Assembly (NCBI GenBank): GCA_031421855.1
Contig: JANOPN010000009.1
Coordinates: 1 to 56,802 of the forward strand
Direction of reading: 5' to 3'
DNA: 56,802 nucleotides
Origin: JAAFHN01 sp031421855
GTDB lineage: Bacteria > Pseudomonadota > Gammaproteobacteria > Burkholderiales > Burkholderiaceae_C
Positions 40,493-49,169 of this stretch are shown one piece after another (position 1 is the stretch's first letter; the number at the start of each line of letters is the position of its first letter). The notes below the pieces were generated by a model. That model did not search any database, had not been told where the DNA came from, and saw nothing but the letters and a program-made list of their open reading frames with translations. The translations under genes and the position numbers were made by a program.

Positions 40493-41047
40493 TTACGCAC
40501 GTTGTTTCAACTGCGGGCGGCGCACGTATCCAAACTTCGCTGGCAAGTCTTTGGCCAACATGTCTTGTGGCACCCACAGCCCGTGCTCAATCGCGTCTGC
40601 GGCAACACCGACATCTTGTGTGTGGATCAACCCGAACCCGGTTTCGGTGTCGGCGTACACGCGGCCGTGTTCGTCCAAAATGCATCGTTGCATGCGAGTG
40701 GTTCGCCCGGTGTGGGTGCTGAGCGAGAAGTCGCTGGCCACGCGCATCACCCAAGGCGTGGCCTCAAGCTCCACGAACACGCGCTGCGGCCCGTTTTGAA
40801 AAAACCATTGGCCGCTTTGCGGCTCACCGTCCGGAACCACATCGTAATTTCGTTCAATGAACGAAATCAACTTCTCGTGCGCCAAAAGCGAGCCTTTGGC
40901 ACCGGTAATGCCGCTTGAGAAGTGGCCCAATGCCTGAGCGCGGTCGTCGCGCATCCACCAGCCACCGCGCGCGTCAAGCCCCAGCCACCCAAAACAATGG
41001 GGCACATTGGGCCATTTGTTCATGGCTTGTTTGACGATGTCGTCCAT
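40493..41047 (-). CDS. Conserved protein of unknown function downstream of YheT (DUF2946-type)
   Basis: The 184-residue soluble protein has Trp-rich conserved stretches: WPNVPHCFGWLGLDARGGWW, QWFFQNGPQRVFVELEATPW, and a late GLWVPQDMLAKDLPAKFGYV. This pattern is a betaproteobacterial family of unknown function; the DUF number is from memory and uncertain. I chose the ATG that overlaps the YheT stop (TGATG), which drops seven residues from the longest frame. It is cotranscribed with the YheT-like hydrolase. Confidence 0.75.
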   Translation of the reverse strand: MDDIVKQAMNKWPNVPHCFGWLGLDARGGWWMRDDRAQALGHFSSGITGAKGSLLAHEKLISFIERNYDVVPDGEPQSGQWFFQNGPQRVFVELEATPWVMRVASDFSLSTHTGRTTRMQRCILDEHGRVYADTETGFGLIHTQDVGVAADAIEHGLWVPQDMLAKDLPAKFGYVRRPQLKQRA

Positions 41048-42069
41048 CAGATTTGCGCCAACATCCAAGGCAGCACCACTCGCGGCAGCGCTCGCACGTC
41101 ACCCGGCGGAATCGACCCTGACGCAAAGCCCACATGTCCGCCGCCCTTTGAGTGCCACAGGCTCACGTGTTTGGACACTTGCGCGGTTGTTGGCAAGCTG
41201 CTCGCAGGAACAAACGGGTCATTTAAAGCGTTTAAACACAGAGCGCTGATGCCGATGCTTGCCAGCACCGGTTTGGCCGAAGCCCGAGCCCAGTAGTCAG
41301 TTGTGTCTTTGAAGCCGTGCAGCGGTGCGGTGAATGCGTTGTCAAATTCAAACAAGTCGCGCGAGGCCAGCATGCGCTGGACGTCGAAAAGTTTGGGATG
41401 CTGTTTCAGCTTCAATAACGCTTTGGGCTTCATGGTGTTCAAAAACATGCGGGTGTAGACCAAGCGATTGAAGCCCCGACCAATCGCTTGGCCGCTGGCG
41501 GCTAAATCAAGCGGCGAGCTGATTGATGCGACTGCGCTGACCACCGATTTAGCACTCTCGCCCATTTCGCCCGCCCATCTCATCAAGGCGTTGCCACCCA
41601 AACTCACGCCTGCTGCGACGACGGCTTGCGTCGGGCGTGCGGCTTTGATGCGCCGCAAAATCCAGTCAATTTCTTCCCAGTCGCCCGAGTGATAAGCCCT
41701 TGGGCCCGTGTTGATCTCGCCCGAGCAGCCCCGGAAATGGGGAACGATCAGGCTCGCACCCAAGGCAGCGCACTCGGCGGCGAATGCCTGCGCGTAATGG
41801 CTGCTTGACGAGCCTTCGAGGCCGTGAAACAGCACCACTGTCGAGCCAATATTGCCGATACCGGCGCTGGTGTCGATATCGATGAAGTCACCATCGGGCG
41901 TGGTCCAACGTTCGCGCGTCCAGGCGGGTGGGACACCATCGAATCGCTTGGAAAATAGCGCAGGCCAAATCGTTTGAAGATTGCCACCCAAAAGCCAAGC
42001 CGGCGCTCCAAAGTTGGCATCAAACGGTGCGGCGAGCCTGCCCGCGCTGGGCGCAAAAGAAGAAGTCAT
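41047..42069 (-). CDS. YheT-family alpha/beta hydrolase
   Basis: The hydrolase of about 340 residues has an N-terminal WLLGGNLQTIWPALF typical of YheT, the oxyanion stretch VVLFHGLEGSSSS and PHFRGCSGE. The nucleophile is in AAGVSLGGNAL, and the late His is in SKGGGHVGF. The acid is probably in ALNDPFVP. The family hydrolyses esters, but the in vivo substrate is unknown. I chose MTSSFAP because the longer frame adds an odd Cys-rich start. The next gene overlaps at TGATG. Confidence 0.87.
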   Translation of the reverse strand: MTSSFAPSAGRLAAPFDANFGAPAWLLGGNLQTIWPALFSKRFDGVPPAWTRERWTTPDGDFIDIDTSAGIGNIGSTVVLFHGLEGSSSSHYAQAFAAECAALGASLIVPHFRGCSGEINTGPRAYHSGDWEEIDWILRRIKAARPTQAVVAAGVSLGGNALMRWAGEMGESAKSVVSAVASISSPLDLAASGQAIGRGFNRLVYTRMFLNTMKPKALLKLKQHPKLFDVQRMLASRDLFEFDNAFTAPLHGFKDTTDYWARASAKPVLASIGISALCLNALNDPFVPASSLPTTAQVSKHVSLWHSKGGGHVGFASGSIPPGDVRALPRVVLPWMLAQI

Positions 42070-42113
42070 TGCCTCAATTGTGCAACCCCTTGCGCAGAGA
42101 CTCAAAATGAGCT

Positions 42114-42129
42114 AAAGTGATATCACTTT
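42114..42129. promoter_or_regulatory. Perfect 16-bp palindrome upstream of the SPFH gene
   Basis: AAAGTGATATCACTTT is a perfect inverted repeat 55 bp before the SPFH start and 44 bp from the divergent YheT start. It is a plausible operator, possibly for the Arc-like protein encoded two genes downstream. Confidence 0.5.
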
Positions 42130-42184
42130 GATCGCAAATATCCATCACACTGCGATCGGAGTCAGGCCACTGGAGGGCCTTGAC

Positions 42185-43078
42185 ATGAAAAACGAATCTC
42201 GCACGGCGCTCACCGAGCGCCAGTTTCACTCAGTTAACGGCTATTTGGCCGCATTCATCGGGGTCGCGCTGATATTTGGCGCGGGCTTGGCGTTCACCCA
42301 AGGCGGCGTTCGCGGGGGTTTCGGTTTGCTGGTCGTCGCAGTTTTGATCGCTGTTGGGCTGGTGTTGCTCGTGGGCCTGTACATGCTGCAGCCGCGCGAA
42401 GCCGCCATCATGACGTTATTCGGCGCGTACTCAGGCACCGACCGCGCCGAAGGCCTGCGCTGGGCTAACCCCTTGTTGATCAAGCGAAAAATCTCACTGC
42501 GCGCACGAAACCTCAACGCCCCGACGCTCAAAGTCAACGACAAACGCGGCAATCCGGTTGAGATCAGCGCGGTCGTGGTGTGGCGGGTCGAAGACACGGC
42601 GCAGGCCGTGTTTGAGGTGGACGACTATGTCAAATATGTGCAAATTCAGGCCGAAGCCGCGATTCGCCACTTGGCGACTCGGTTCGCGTACGACGAAGGT
42701 GAAGATTTGGAGCCCGGTGAGACCACGCTGCGCGCGGGTGACGCGACCACGGCCGCGCTCAAGCACGAATTGGAGATGCGCTTCATCGATGCCGGAGTGG
42801 CTGTTGAAGATGCCAAAATTTCGCACCTCGCTTATGCGCCAGAGATCGCACAAGTGATGCTGCGCCGCCAGCAAGCTGAGGCAATTGTTGGCGCGCGCCA
42901 CAAAATTGTGCAAGGCGCGGTCGGTATGGTTGAGGCCGCCCTGAAGGGTTTGAGCGAGCGAGGAATCGTCACGCTGGATGAGGAACGCAAAGCCGCAATG
43001 GTGAGCAACCTGCTGGTCGTGCTGTGCTCAGACCGCGAAACGCAGCCCATCGTCAACGCTGGCACCCTTTATCAGTAA
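42185..43078 (+). CDS. SPFH/band 7 (prohibitin-like) membrane protein
   Basis: The protein of about 297 residues has two N-terminal transmembrane segments (GYLAAFIGVALIFGAGLAF and LLVVAVLIAVGLVLLVGLYM). The SPFH domain follows (REAAIMTLFGAYSGTDRAEG, VEISAVVVWRVEDTAQAVFE), then a coiled-coil tail ending SERGIVTLDEERKAAMVSNL. SPFH proteins form oligomeric membrane scaffolds. GGAGGG lies 7 bp before the chosen ATG. The stop overlaps the start of the Arc-like regulator gene. Confidence 0.9.
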   Translation: MKNESRTALTERQFHSVNGYLAAFIGVALIFGAGLAFTQGGVRGGFGLLVVAVLIAVGLVLLVGLYMLQPREAAIMTLFGAYSGTDRAEGLRWANPLLIKRKISLRARNLNAPTLKVNDKRGNPVEISAVVVWRVEDTAQAVFEVDDYVKYVQIQAEAAIRHLATRFAYDEGEDLEPGETTLRAGDATTAALKHELEMRFIDAGVAVEDAKISHLAYAPEIAQVMLRRQQAEAIVGARHKIVQGAVGMVEAALKGLSERGIVTLDEERKAAMVSNLLVVLCSDRETQPIVNAGTLYQ

Positions 43079-43269
43079 TGGCCAGCCCGGGCAAAAAAGC
43101 GTACCCGCTGCGCGTTGATCCGGCCCTTTGGGCCGAGATCGAGCGCATGGCCGCTCAAGAGCTGCGCAGCGCCAACGCCCAGGTCGAGTACTTGCTGCGT
43201 GAAGCGCTGGCGCGGCGAGGGCGGGTCATCGCGCACCAACTGCCGGGAGAAGATTCGCCTCAAGAGTAG
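43078..43269 (+). CDS. Arc-like ribbon-helix-helix DNA-binding protein
   Basis: This 63-residue protein has an RHH pattern: KKAYPLRVDPALWAEIERMA, then ELRSANAQVEYLLREALAR. The first strand would contact DNA as a dimer. Its ATG overlaps the SPFH stop (TAATG), so the two are translationally coupled. This pairing suggests that it controls the SPFH gene, perhaps through the AAAGTGATATCACTTT palindrome upstream. No toxin partner is present. Confidence 0.85.
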   Translation: MASPGKKAYPLRVDPALWAEIERMAAQELRSANAQVEYLLREALARRGRVIAHQLPGEDSPQE

Positions 43270-43279
43270 TTATATTTTG

Positions 43280-43312
43280 ATAGCAACAACGTCAATGAAT
43301 CCGGTGACCAAG
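43280..43312 (-). repeat. R1 33-bp repeat, copy K (intergenic)
   Basis: Reads ATAGCAACAACGTCAATG then AATCCGGTGACCAAG. It lies between the convergent Arc-like and SMP-30 genes. Confidence 0.88.
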
Positions 43313-43355
43313 TGCCGAAAACATCCATATTTTTGCTGTCAAAGCCCAAGAATGG

Positions 43356-44330
43356 TTATTCGCTGGCAACCCGGTGCGCCGCAACCCCCGGCACGCTGAC
43401 CCGCGTTGACCAAACACTGCCGCTGTCGGGTTGAGCGGCGGCTTCAGCGCTGTTGGCTGGGGCCTTGGCGGTCGTGAGGTACAGGGTTTTCAGGTCTGCA
43501 CCGCCCAAACAAGGCATGGTGGGCCGCAAGCTGGGTGTGCGCAGCCGCTCCAGCACTTGGCCGTTCGAGCCGATGCGCAGCAACGCGCTCCCTTCGTACA
43601 GGGCCACCCAATATGCGCCCTCAGCGTCGAGCGTCGCGCCGTCAGGTCGGCCCGCGTATTGGGTGTGATCGGGGTCGGCTGCAAAGTCCCACTGGCTGGG
43701 TTTGGGTGCCAGTTGCAACCACGGCGCGCCTTCGCCCAGGTCGCCAAACCCGTTGACGGGGTAGCGCAACACCCGATGCCCTGCGGTGTCAGCCCAATAC
43801 ATATGTTCGCCGCTCGCCGATGACGCCAATCCGTTGGATGCAGCGAAGCCCGAGCGCTCGCAAATCACGCTCCAGTCACCGGTTTGAGCCGCTTTTGGCT
43901 GCAAACCGACCAGCATGGCAGTGGGCTCGCGTCGCTCGCTGTAGCTGCCGACCCAAAAACGCCCTTGCGCATCGGCCTTGCCGTCGTTCAGGCGCAGTCC
44001 GCTTGCCGCCGGGGAATACGCCCAAACGGGTTGCAACTCGCCACCCCAAACATCGGCGACAACCACGCCGCTGCGAAGACCCACAACAAAGCCGCGACCG
44101 GCGCGGGGTGCCACGCAGCCCGGCGTACTGGGCATGGGCCAGCGCTCAACGACTTGGTTGACCACGTCGCCGCGCAAAATGCACTGGGCGGCGATGTCAA
44201 CCCAAATCAAGGCTTGAGTTTGACCGCACCAATGAGGCGACTCGCCCAGCTCACAGGTCAAGTCGAACGCGCGGGTCCACGCGGGTTGAGTGAAGTTTGG
44301 CAGTGTTGGCACGGGTGGGGCTGTGTTCAT
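43356..44330 (-). CDS. SMP-30/gluconolactonase-family protein
   Basis: This six-bladed propeller has about 324 residues. It has the metal Glu in CELGESPHW, then LRLNDGKADAQGRFWVGSYS, ASNGLASSASGEHMYWADT and GATLDAEGAYWVALYEGSAL. The family hydrolyses sugar lactones with Ca or Zn. No sugar-catabolic operon lies beside it, so the substrate is open. An ATG start (MNTAPP) is chosen over an upstream TTG. Confidence 0.88.
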   Translation of the reverse strand: MNTAPPVPTLPNFTQPAWTRAFDLTCELGESPHWCGQTQALIWVDIAAQCILRGDVVNQVVERWPMPSTPGCVAPRAGRGFVVGLRSGVVVADVWGGELQPVWAYSPAASGLRLNDGKADAQGRFWVGSYSERREPTAMLVGLQPKAAQTGDWSVICERSGFAASNGLASSASGEHMYWADTAGHRVLRYPVNGFGDLGEGAPWLQLAPKPSQWDFAADPDHTQYAGRPDGATLDAEGAYWVALYEGSALLRIGSNGQVLERLRTPSLRPTMPCLGGADLKTLYLTTAKAPANSAEAAAQPDSGSVWSTRVSVPGVAAHRVASE

Positions 44331-44357
44331 GGCGAGCAAATTGAAACATCAAAAATA

Positions 44358-44390
44358 ATAGCAACAACATCAATGAAATCGGAGACCAAG
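44358..44390 (-). repeat. R1 33-bp repeat, copy L (intergenic)
   Basis: Reads ATAGCAACAACATCAATG then AAATCGGAGACCAAG, with the AAAAATA arm. It lies in the 265-bp divergent gap between the SMP-30 gene and fba; the rest of that gap should hold their promoters. Confidence 0.85.
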
Positions 44391-44595
44391 GGCCAATATG
44401 TCGTAAAAACAACTCAAAACTGCTCCGTTTTCACGTCTGCGCGCATTCGCAAGACCGAAGCTGCTCGTCGGTAGAGTCGCGAGTCTCCAAAACCAAGTTT
44501 GGCCGATTAAAATTGCGGCAGTTACCACGCAGTTACCAATCCCAAGAGGTTGAGCGTTGGCACCCCATTTTTAACTTCCGACTAGGACTCGTCCC

Positions 44596-45660
44596 ATGGC
44601 TCTCGTTTCAATGCGTCAGTTGCTCGATCATGCCGCCGTCAATGGCTATGGCATTCCGGCCTTCAACGTCAACAACTTAGAACAAGTGCAGGCGATCATG
44701 GAGGCTGCCAGTGAAGTTGGCGCGCCCGTGATCATGCAGGCCAGCGCCGGTGCCCGCAAGTACGCGGGCGAGGGGTTCTTGAAGCATTTGATTCAAGCGG
44801 CAGTCGAGAGCTTTCCTCATGTGCCGGTCGTCATGCACCAAGACCATGGCCAAAGCCCCGAGGTTTGCAAAGGCGCGATTGACCTGGGCTTTAGTTCAGT
44901 CATGATGGACGGCTCGCTCATGGCTGACGGCAAAACCATCGCCAGCTACGACTACAACGTCGACGTGACCCGCGCTGTAGTAGACATGGCCCACAAACTG
45001 GGCGTGACCGTTGAGGGAGAACTTGGCTGCTTGGGCTCGCTGGAGACCATGAAGGGTGACAAAGAAGACGGCCACGGCACCGACTCGACGATGACGCGCG
45101 AGCAGTTGCTGACCGACCCCGAGCAAGCGGCAGATTTTGTGAAGCGCACCCAACTCGACGCCTTGGCCATTGCCATTGGCACCAGCCACGGCGCGTATAA
45201 ATTCACTCGCAAGCCAACGGGCGATATTTTGGCGATTGACCGCATCAAGGCCATCAACCGCCGCATTCCCAACACACATTTGGTGATGCACGGCTCGTCC
45301 AGCGTGCCGCAAGACTTGTTGGCCATCATTCGCCAGTACGGCGGCGCGATGAAGGAAACCTACGGCGTGCCGGTCGAAGAAATCCAAGAAGCGATCAAGT
45401 ACGGCGTGCGCAAAATCAACATCGACACCGACATTCGCTTGGCGATGACCGCCGCGACTCGCAAATATTTGTTTGAAAACCCTGACAAATTCGACCCGCG
45501 CGACTTCCTCAAACCCGCTCGCGCCGCCGCACAAGCGATTTGTAAACAGCGCTACTTGGAGTTCGGCTGCGAAGGCCAAGGCTCAAAAATCAAACCCGCC
45601 AGCTTGCACGCCGTTGCCGCGCAATACGCAAGCGGCGACTTAGCCCAGGTCGTTCAGTAA
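44596..45660 (+). CDS. fba: Class II fructose-bisphosphate aldolase (Calvin-cycle subtype)
   Basis: The 354-residue enzyme starts MALVSMRQLLDHAAVNGYGI. The catalytic Asp and zinc His are in VMHQDHGQSPE, further zinc ligands are in VEGELG and GTSHGAYKF, and the phosphate loop is HGSSSVP. It cleaves fructose 1,6-bisphosphate reversibly in glycolysis and gluconeogenesis. Length and motifs match the CbbA subtype, which many heterotrophic Burkholderiales also use. It is followed by purC. Confidence 0.96.
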   Translation: MALVSMRQLLDHAAVNGYGIPAFNVNNLEQVQAIMEAASEVGAPVIMQASAGARKYAGEGFLKHLIQAAVESFPHVPVVMHQDHGQSPEVCKGAIDLGFSSVMMDGSLMADGKTIASYDYNVDVTRAVVDMAHKLGVTVEGELGCLGSLETMKGDKEDGHGTDSTMTREQLLTDPEQAADFVKRTQLDALAIAIGTSHGAYKFTRKPTGDILAIDRIKAINRRIPNTHLVMHGSSSVPQDLLAIIRQYGGAMKETYGVPVEEIQEAIKYGVRKINIDTDIRLAMTAATRKYLFENPDKFDPRDFLKPARAAAQAICKQRYLEFGCEGQGSKIKPASLHAVAAQYASGDLAQVVQ

Positions 45661-45713
45661 GCGCCTGTATGCAGCGGCAGGGTTGATTCGAGGCAAACTA
45701 CTTGCTTATGCTC

Positions 45714-46610
45714 ATGAACTCTCCTGCCCTGCTCCAGTCGAATTTAAGCTCATTGCCCTTGATCGGCCGGGGCAAAGTTCGTGAAAACTACGGCGTTGGC
45801 ACCGATCGCATGCTGATGGTCGCCACCGACCGCATCAGCGCGTTTGACGTGGTCATGGGCGAGGCGATTCCCGGCAAAGGCGCCTTGCTGACGCAGATGG
45901 CGCTTTTTTGGTTTGACAAGCTGACGGGCATCGTGCCCAACCACTTGACCGGCGAAGACCCGCTCAGCGTCGTCGGCACGGCCGACCAAGCCACGGTTCG
46001 CGGCCGCTCGATGTTGGTCAAACGCCTCAGGCCATTACCGGTTGAAGCCGTCGTTCGTGGCTATTTGGCTGGCAGCGGATGGGCAGAGTACCAAATAAGC
46101 CAATCGGTTTGCGGCGTGGCATTACCCGCCGGGCTGGGTAACGCCTCCAAACTCAACCAACCGATTTTCACACCCGCCACCAAGGCCGCCATGGGCGACC
46201 ACGACGAGAACATCAGCTTCGAGGCGATGTGCAGCATCATCGGCGAGCCACTGGCAAACCGGGTGCGCGAGGTGTCGATTCGCCTCTACGAAACGGCCGC
46301 CGCCTATGCGATTCAGCGGGGCATCATCATTGCAGACACCAAGTTTGAGTTTGGGCTCGACGGGGATGGCACCTTGACCTTGATGGACGAGGTTTTGACG
46401 CCCGACTCATCTCGCTACTGGCCCGCAGAAGGCTATGCACACGCATTGGCCAACGGCTCAAACCCGCCGAGTTTTGACAAGCAATTTTTACGCGACTGGC
46501 TAGAAGCTCAGCCGTGGGACAAAACCGCGCCGTCGCCAGCATTGCCCGCGCACGTGATCGAACAAACCACGCTGAAGTACCGCGAGGCTTTTGCCAGGCT
46601 CGCGGATTGA
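45714..46610 (+). CDS. purC: Phosphoribosylaminoimidazole-succinocarboxamide synthase
   Basis: The enzyme of about 298 residues joins CAIR and aspartate with ATP in purine synthesis. Signatures include LIGRGKVRENYGVG, MVATDRISAFDVVMGEAIPG and the C-terminal ADTKFEFGLDGDGTLTLMDE. An ATG two codons upstream (MLMNS) is also possible. Other pur genes that often follow (purE, purK) are absent here. Confidence 0.95.
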   Translation: MNSPALLQSNLSSLPLIGRGKVRENYGVGTDRMLMVATDRISAFDVVMGEAIPGKGALLTQMALFWFDKLTGIVPNHLTGEDPLSVVGTADQATVRGRSMLVKRLRPLPVEAVVRGYLAGSGWAEYQISQSVCGVALPAGLGNASKLNQPIFTPATKAAMGDHDENISFEAMCSIIGEPLANRVREVSIRLYETAAAYAIQRGIIIADTKFEFGLDGDGTLTLMDEVLTPDSSRYWPAEGYAHALANGSNPPSFDKQFLRDWLEAQPWDKTAPSPALPAHVIEQTTLKYREAFARLAD

Positions 46611-46628
46611 CTCAAACAAACGGCCGCT

Positions 46629-46667
46629 CAGTCCGGCAGTTCAGTCCGGCAGTTCAGTCCGTCAGCT
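46629..46667. repeat. 13-bp tandem repeat between purC and the lipoprotein gene
   Basis: Two exact units CAGTCCGGCAGTT are followed by the variant CAGTCCGTCAGCT. The last unit overlaps the 3' end of the convergent lipoprotein hydrolase gene and codes for its final residues. Confidence 0.8.
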
Positions 46668-48078
46668 CAATCACCACCAAGCGGTTTTCCTTGGTCGGCC
46701 ATGTGCGTGCTTGGATGATTTCACCGTTGAATTCGCCCTTGATCGATCGAACCGCGGTATCGGGGCTGAGTTTTCGCTTTGACGCGGCCACACCTGCAAC
46801 GCCAACCGCGACACCAGCAAGTGGCAAGTTGTCGAGCAGCATGGTGTCGCGACCCAAGCCAAAGTACCCCCGTGGCCGAGCCATTGTCACGACCGAGCCG
46901 GCATCTTTGTCGGCCGCTGCGACCACGTCAGCCTTCAAGCTCACAACCGAGCTAGAGCGCGCGAACGGGCTGCGATAAGTGTGAACCGTGGCATACGGCA
47001 AGTCTGCATTGGCGGGCGGGGTCAGCACAAACTCATAAGCGACCAAGCTGTTGCCCGAGAACGGCCCCCAGCGACCGTCGGCGCCAATGCTGCGCGTGTG
47101 AGCGGCTGCCCCCAAGCGCTCGCCGCTGGCCGGATTCACTGCAAAAACCTCCACCTTGGCCCCGGACAAGGGCAAATTGGTCGCGCCCGCCTTCGTCAAT
47201 CCACTGACTAAGCCGTCGAGCACGATGGCTTGGCCACCCGCGACACGAGGAACCAGCGTCATTTTTGGGGCTAATCCTGTCAAAAACGGCCACGTCTGCG
47301 CAAATGCAGCTGGGCCAAATGAAGTCTCGCGGTGATCAACGCCGGGCAAAAGGACATTGGTCGCACCCGTCAAAGCTGGGCCATCGGTGTTGACGAACGT
47401 GGGTTTGCCGGGCGAGCCGATCCAGCGGCCATCGGCTTGCGCGAATTTATCGTTGCCGTCGGAGCGCAAGGTCAACCACTTCACACCCGGCGTCGCTTCG
47501 ACGCCGGCAGCGCCCTTGGGCGCGTTGAGGCGGGTCAAAAACGGCCCTGCGCCGTTGAACTCGTTGTTGGGACGCAGGGCAGCTTCCGCCCAAACCCCGT
47601 GGTTTGGCGTTCCACCCAAAACGGCGTGGCTGACCGAGAAGACTTGGTTGGCATCGGCCTGCGCCTGGATGACCGTGCGAATGGCATTGCCTCCGCGCGA
47701 GTTACCCAGTAACACCACTTGAGCAGCGCCAGTTGAGGCCTTGACTGCATCGATCTGCGCTTGCAAGAAGGCAGCCTGCTCAGCCACCGAGCTGCGCCCG
47801 GCTTGCGCGACGGTGTCGTCGTCGCGCGACAAGGGGTTGGGCATGTTGACTGCAAACAACCGGTTCGCAGGCCACCCATTGGCCTCAAACCGCCAAAGGG
47901 TGGTTTGCCAAACGCTGGCGTTGTCGCCATTGCCGTGCACCATGATGATGGGCGCAAAATTCGCAGCGGCAGCAACGGGTTGCGTGGACTGCATCGGGCT
48001 TTGTGTCGGGCTTTGTGTCGCACAACCCGCCAACGACAGCGCGACCGCTGCCAACGAAATCGTGTGAGTGTGTTTCAT
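46654..48078 (-). CDS. Alpha/beta hydrolase lipoprotein (esterase/lipase-like)
   Basis: The protein of about 474 residues starts MKHTHTISLAAVALSLAGC, a lipoprotein signal with lipobox Cys. A short SPTQSPMQS repeat follows. The hydrolase core shows PIIMVHGNGDNASVWQ and the nucleophile in VVLLGNSRGGNAIR. A beta-rich C-terminal region (GAKVEVFAVNPASGERLG) looks like a binding or carboxypeptidase-regulatory-like domain. It is probably anchored to the periplasmic or outer-membrane face. The substrate is unknown; extracellular polyester or lipid is a guess. Confidence 0.8.
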   Translation of the reverse strand: MKHTHTISLAAVALSLAGCATQSPTQSPMQSTQPVAAAANFAPIIMVHGNGDNASVWQTTLWRFEANGWPANRLFAVNMPNPLSRDDDTVAQAGRSSVAEQAAFLQAQIDAVKASTGAAQVVLLGNSRGGNAIRTVIQAQADANQVFSVSHAVLGGTPNHGVWAEAALRPNNEFNGAGPFLTRLNAPKGAAGVEATPGVKWLTLRSDGNDKFAQADGRWIGSPGKPTFVNTDGPALTGATNVLLPGVDHRETSFGPAAFAQTWPFLTGLAPKMTLVPRVAGGQAIVLDGLVSGLTKAGATNLPLSGAKVEVFAVNPASGERLGAAAHTRSIGADGRWGPFSGNSLVAYEFVLTPPANADLPYATVHTYRSPFARSSSVVSLKADVVAAADKDAGSVVTMARPRGYFGLGRDTMLLDNLPLAGVAVGVAGVAASKRKLSPDTAVRSIKGEFNGEIIQARTWPTKENRLVVIELTD

Positions 48079-48092
48079 GACTGACAGGCTCC

Positions 48093-49106
48093 TCATTCAG
48101 GTTTGTGTACGGCAATGCGCTGATCAATTGCGCCAAAAACAGACTGGCCGTCTTTACCCTTCATCTCGATGCGAATCGTGTCGCCATCGACCATGAAGGC
48201 TGTGCTCGGTTTGCCATCCAGTATCGTCTCGATGGCGCGTTTCTCAGCGATGCAGCTGTAACCTTTGGGCCACTGCTTGACGCCGTCGACTTCGATTGAC
48301 TTGTTGCTCACGGTGCCGCTGCCCACAATTGAGCCCGCACGCACGTTTCGGGTTTTGCAAATGTGGGCGATGAGTTGGCCAAAATGAAAGGTCATCTCCG
48401 GACCCGCGTCACACATGCCCACACGGCGGTGGTTCCAGGTGCTTTGCATCGTCAAGTTCACACGCCCGCCCGCCCAAGCATCGCCCAACTCGTCGGGCGT
48501 GACGGCAACCGGACTGAAGGCGGTAGCGGGTTTGCTTTGAAAGAAACCAAAGCCTTTTTCCAACTCTTTTGGAATCAAATTGCGCAAACTCACGTCATTG
48601 GCCAGCATCAACAAGCGCACACCATCCAGCGCTTGGGCTGGGGTTGAGCCCATCGCCACGTCTGCCGTGATGACGGCGACCTCGGCTTCAAAGTCAATGC
48701 CATGGTCAACGTTTGCACAAACCACGTCGTCACACGGTCCAATGAAGTCGTCGCTGCCGCCTTGGTACATCAAGGGGTCAACATAAAACGACTCGGGCAC
48801 CTCCGATTTGCGGGCGGCGCGCACGAGTTCAACGTGGTTGATGTAGGCCGATCCGTCTGCCCATTGGTAGGCACGAGGCAGTGGAGCCATGCACTGCTTG
48901 GGGTCAAACGCAAACGCGTGCCGTGCTTTGCCGTTGTTTAGCGCAACCGACAAGTCATGCAGTTGCGGCGAGATGAAATGCCAGTCATCCAGCGCTTGTT
49001 GCAGTTTGCTGGCAATGCCGCTGGCATAGGCTGCGGTTGACAAGTCACGAGACACGACCAGTAATTGCCCGTCGCGCGAGCCGTCTTTGTAGGTGGCGAG
49101 TTTCAT
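48093..49106 (-). CDS. Fumarylacetoacetate hydrolase (FAH)-family protein
   Basis: The 337-residue protein has an N-terminal FAH-type domain (MKLATYKDGSRDGQLLVVSR) and the catalytic fold with the acidic metal site in GIDFEAEVAVI. MLANDVSLRNLIPKELEKGF follows, then GSIVGSGTVSNKSIEVDG. The family cleaves C-C bonds in acylpyruvates, as in tyrosine or aromatic catabolism. It lies 15 bp upstream of the lipoprotein gene and just downstream of the TRAP importer, which could supply a substrate. The exact substrate is unknown. Confidence 0.87.
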   Translation of the reverse strand: MKLATYKDGSRDGQLLVVSRDLSTAAYASGIASKLQQALDDWHFISPQLHDLSVALNNGKARHAFAFDPKQCMAPLPRAYQWADGSAYINHVELVRAARKSEVPESFYVDPLMYQGGSDDFIGPCDDVVCANVDHGIDFEAEVAVITADVAMGSTPAQALDGVRLLMLANDVSLRNLIPKELEKGFGFFQSKPATAFSPVAVTPDELGDAWAGGRVNLTMQSTWNHRRVGMCDAGPEMTFHFGQLIAHICKTRNVRAGSIVGSGTVSNKSIEVDGVKQWPKGYSCIAEKRAIETILDGKPSTAFMVDGDTIRIEMKGKDGQSVFGAIDQRIAVHKPE

Positions 49107-49169
49107 CTGAATGGTCCTAAGAGCTATTTTTCAAATTTTAGGTTGCCGTCGCGCAGGAATGCTGTGAAT

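Noticed and set aside
44896..45579. Minus-strand open frame of 227 codons
   Set aside because: It is antisense to fba, which has all its catalytic motifs.
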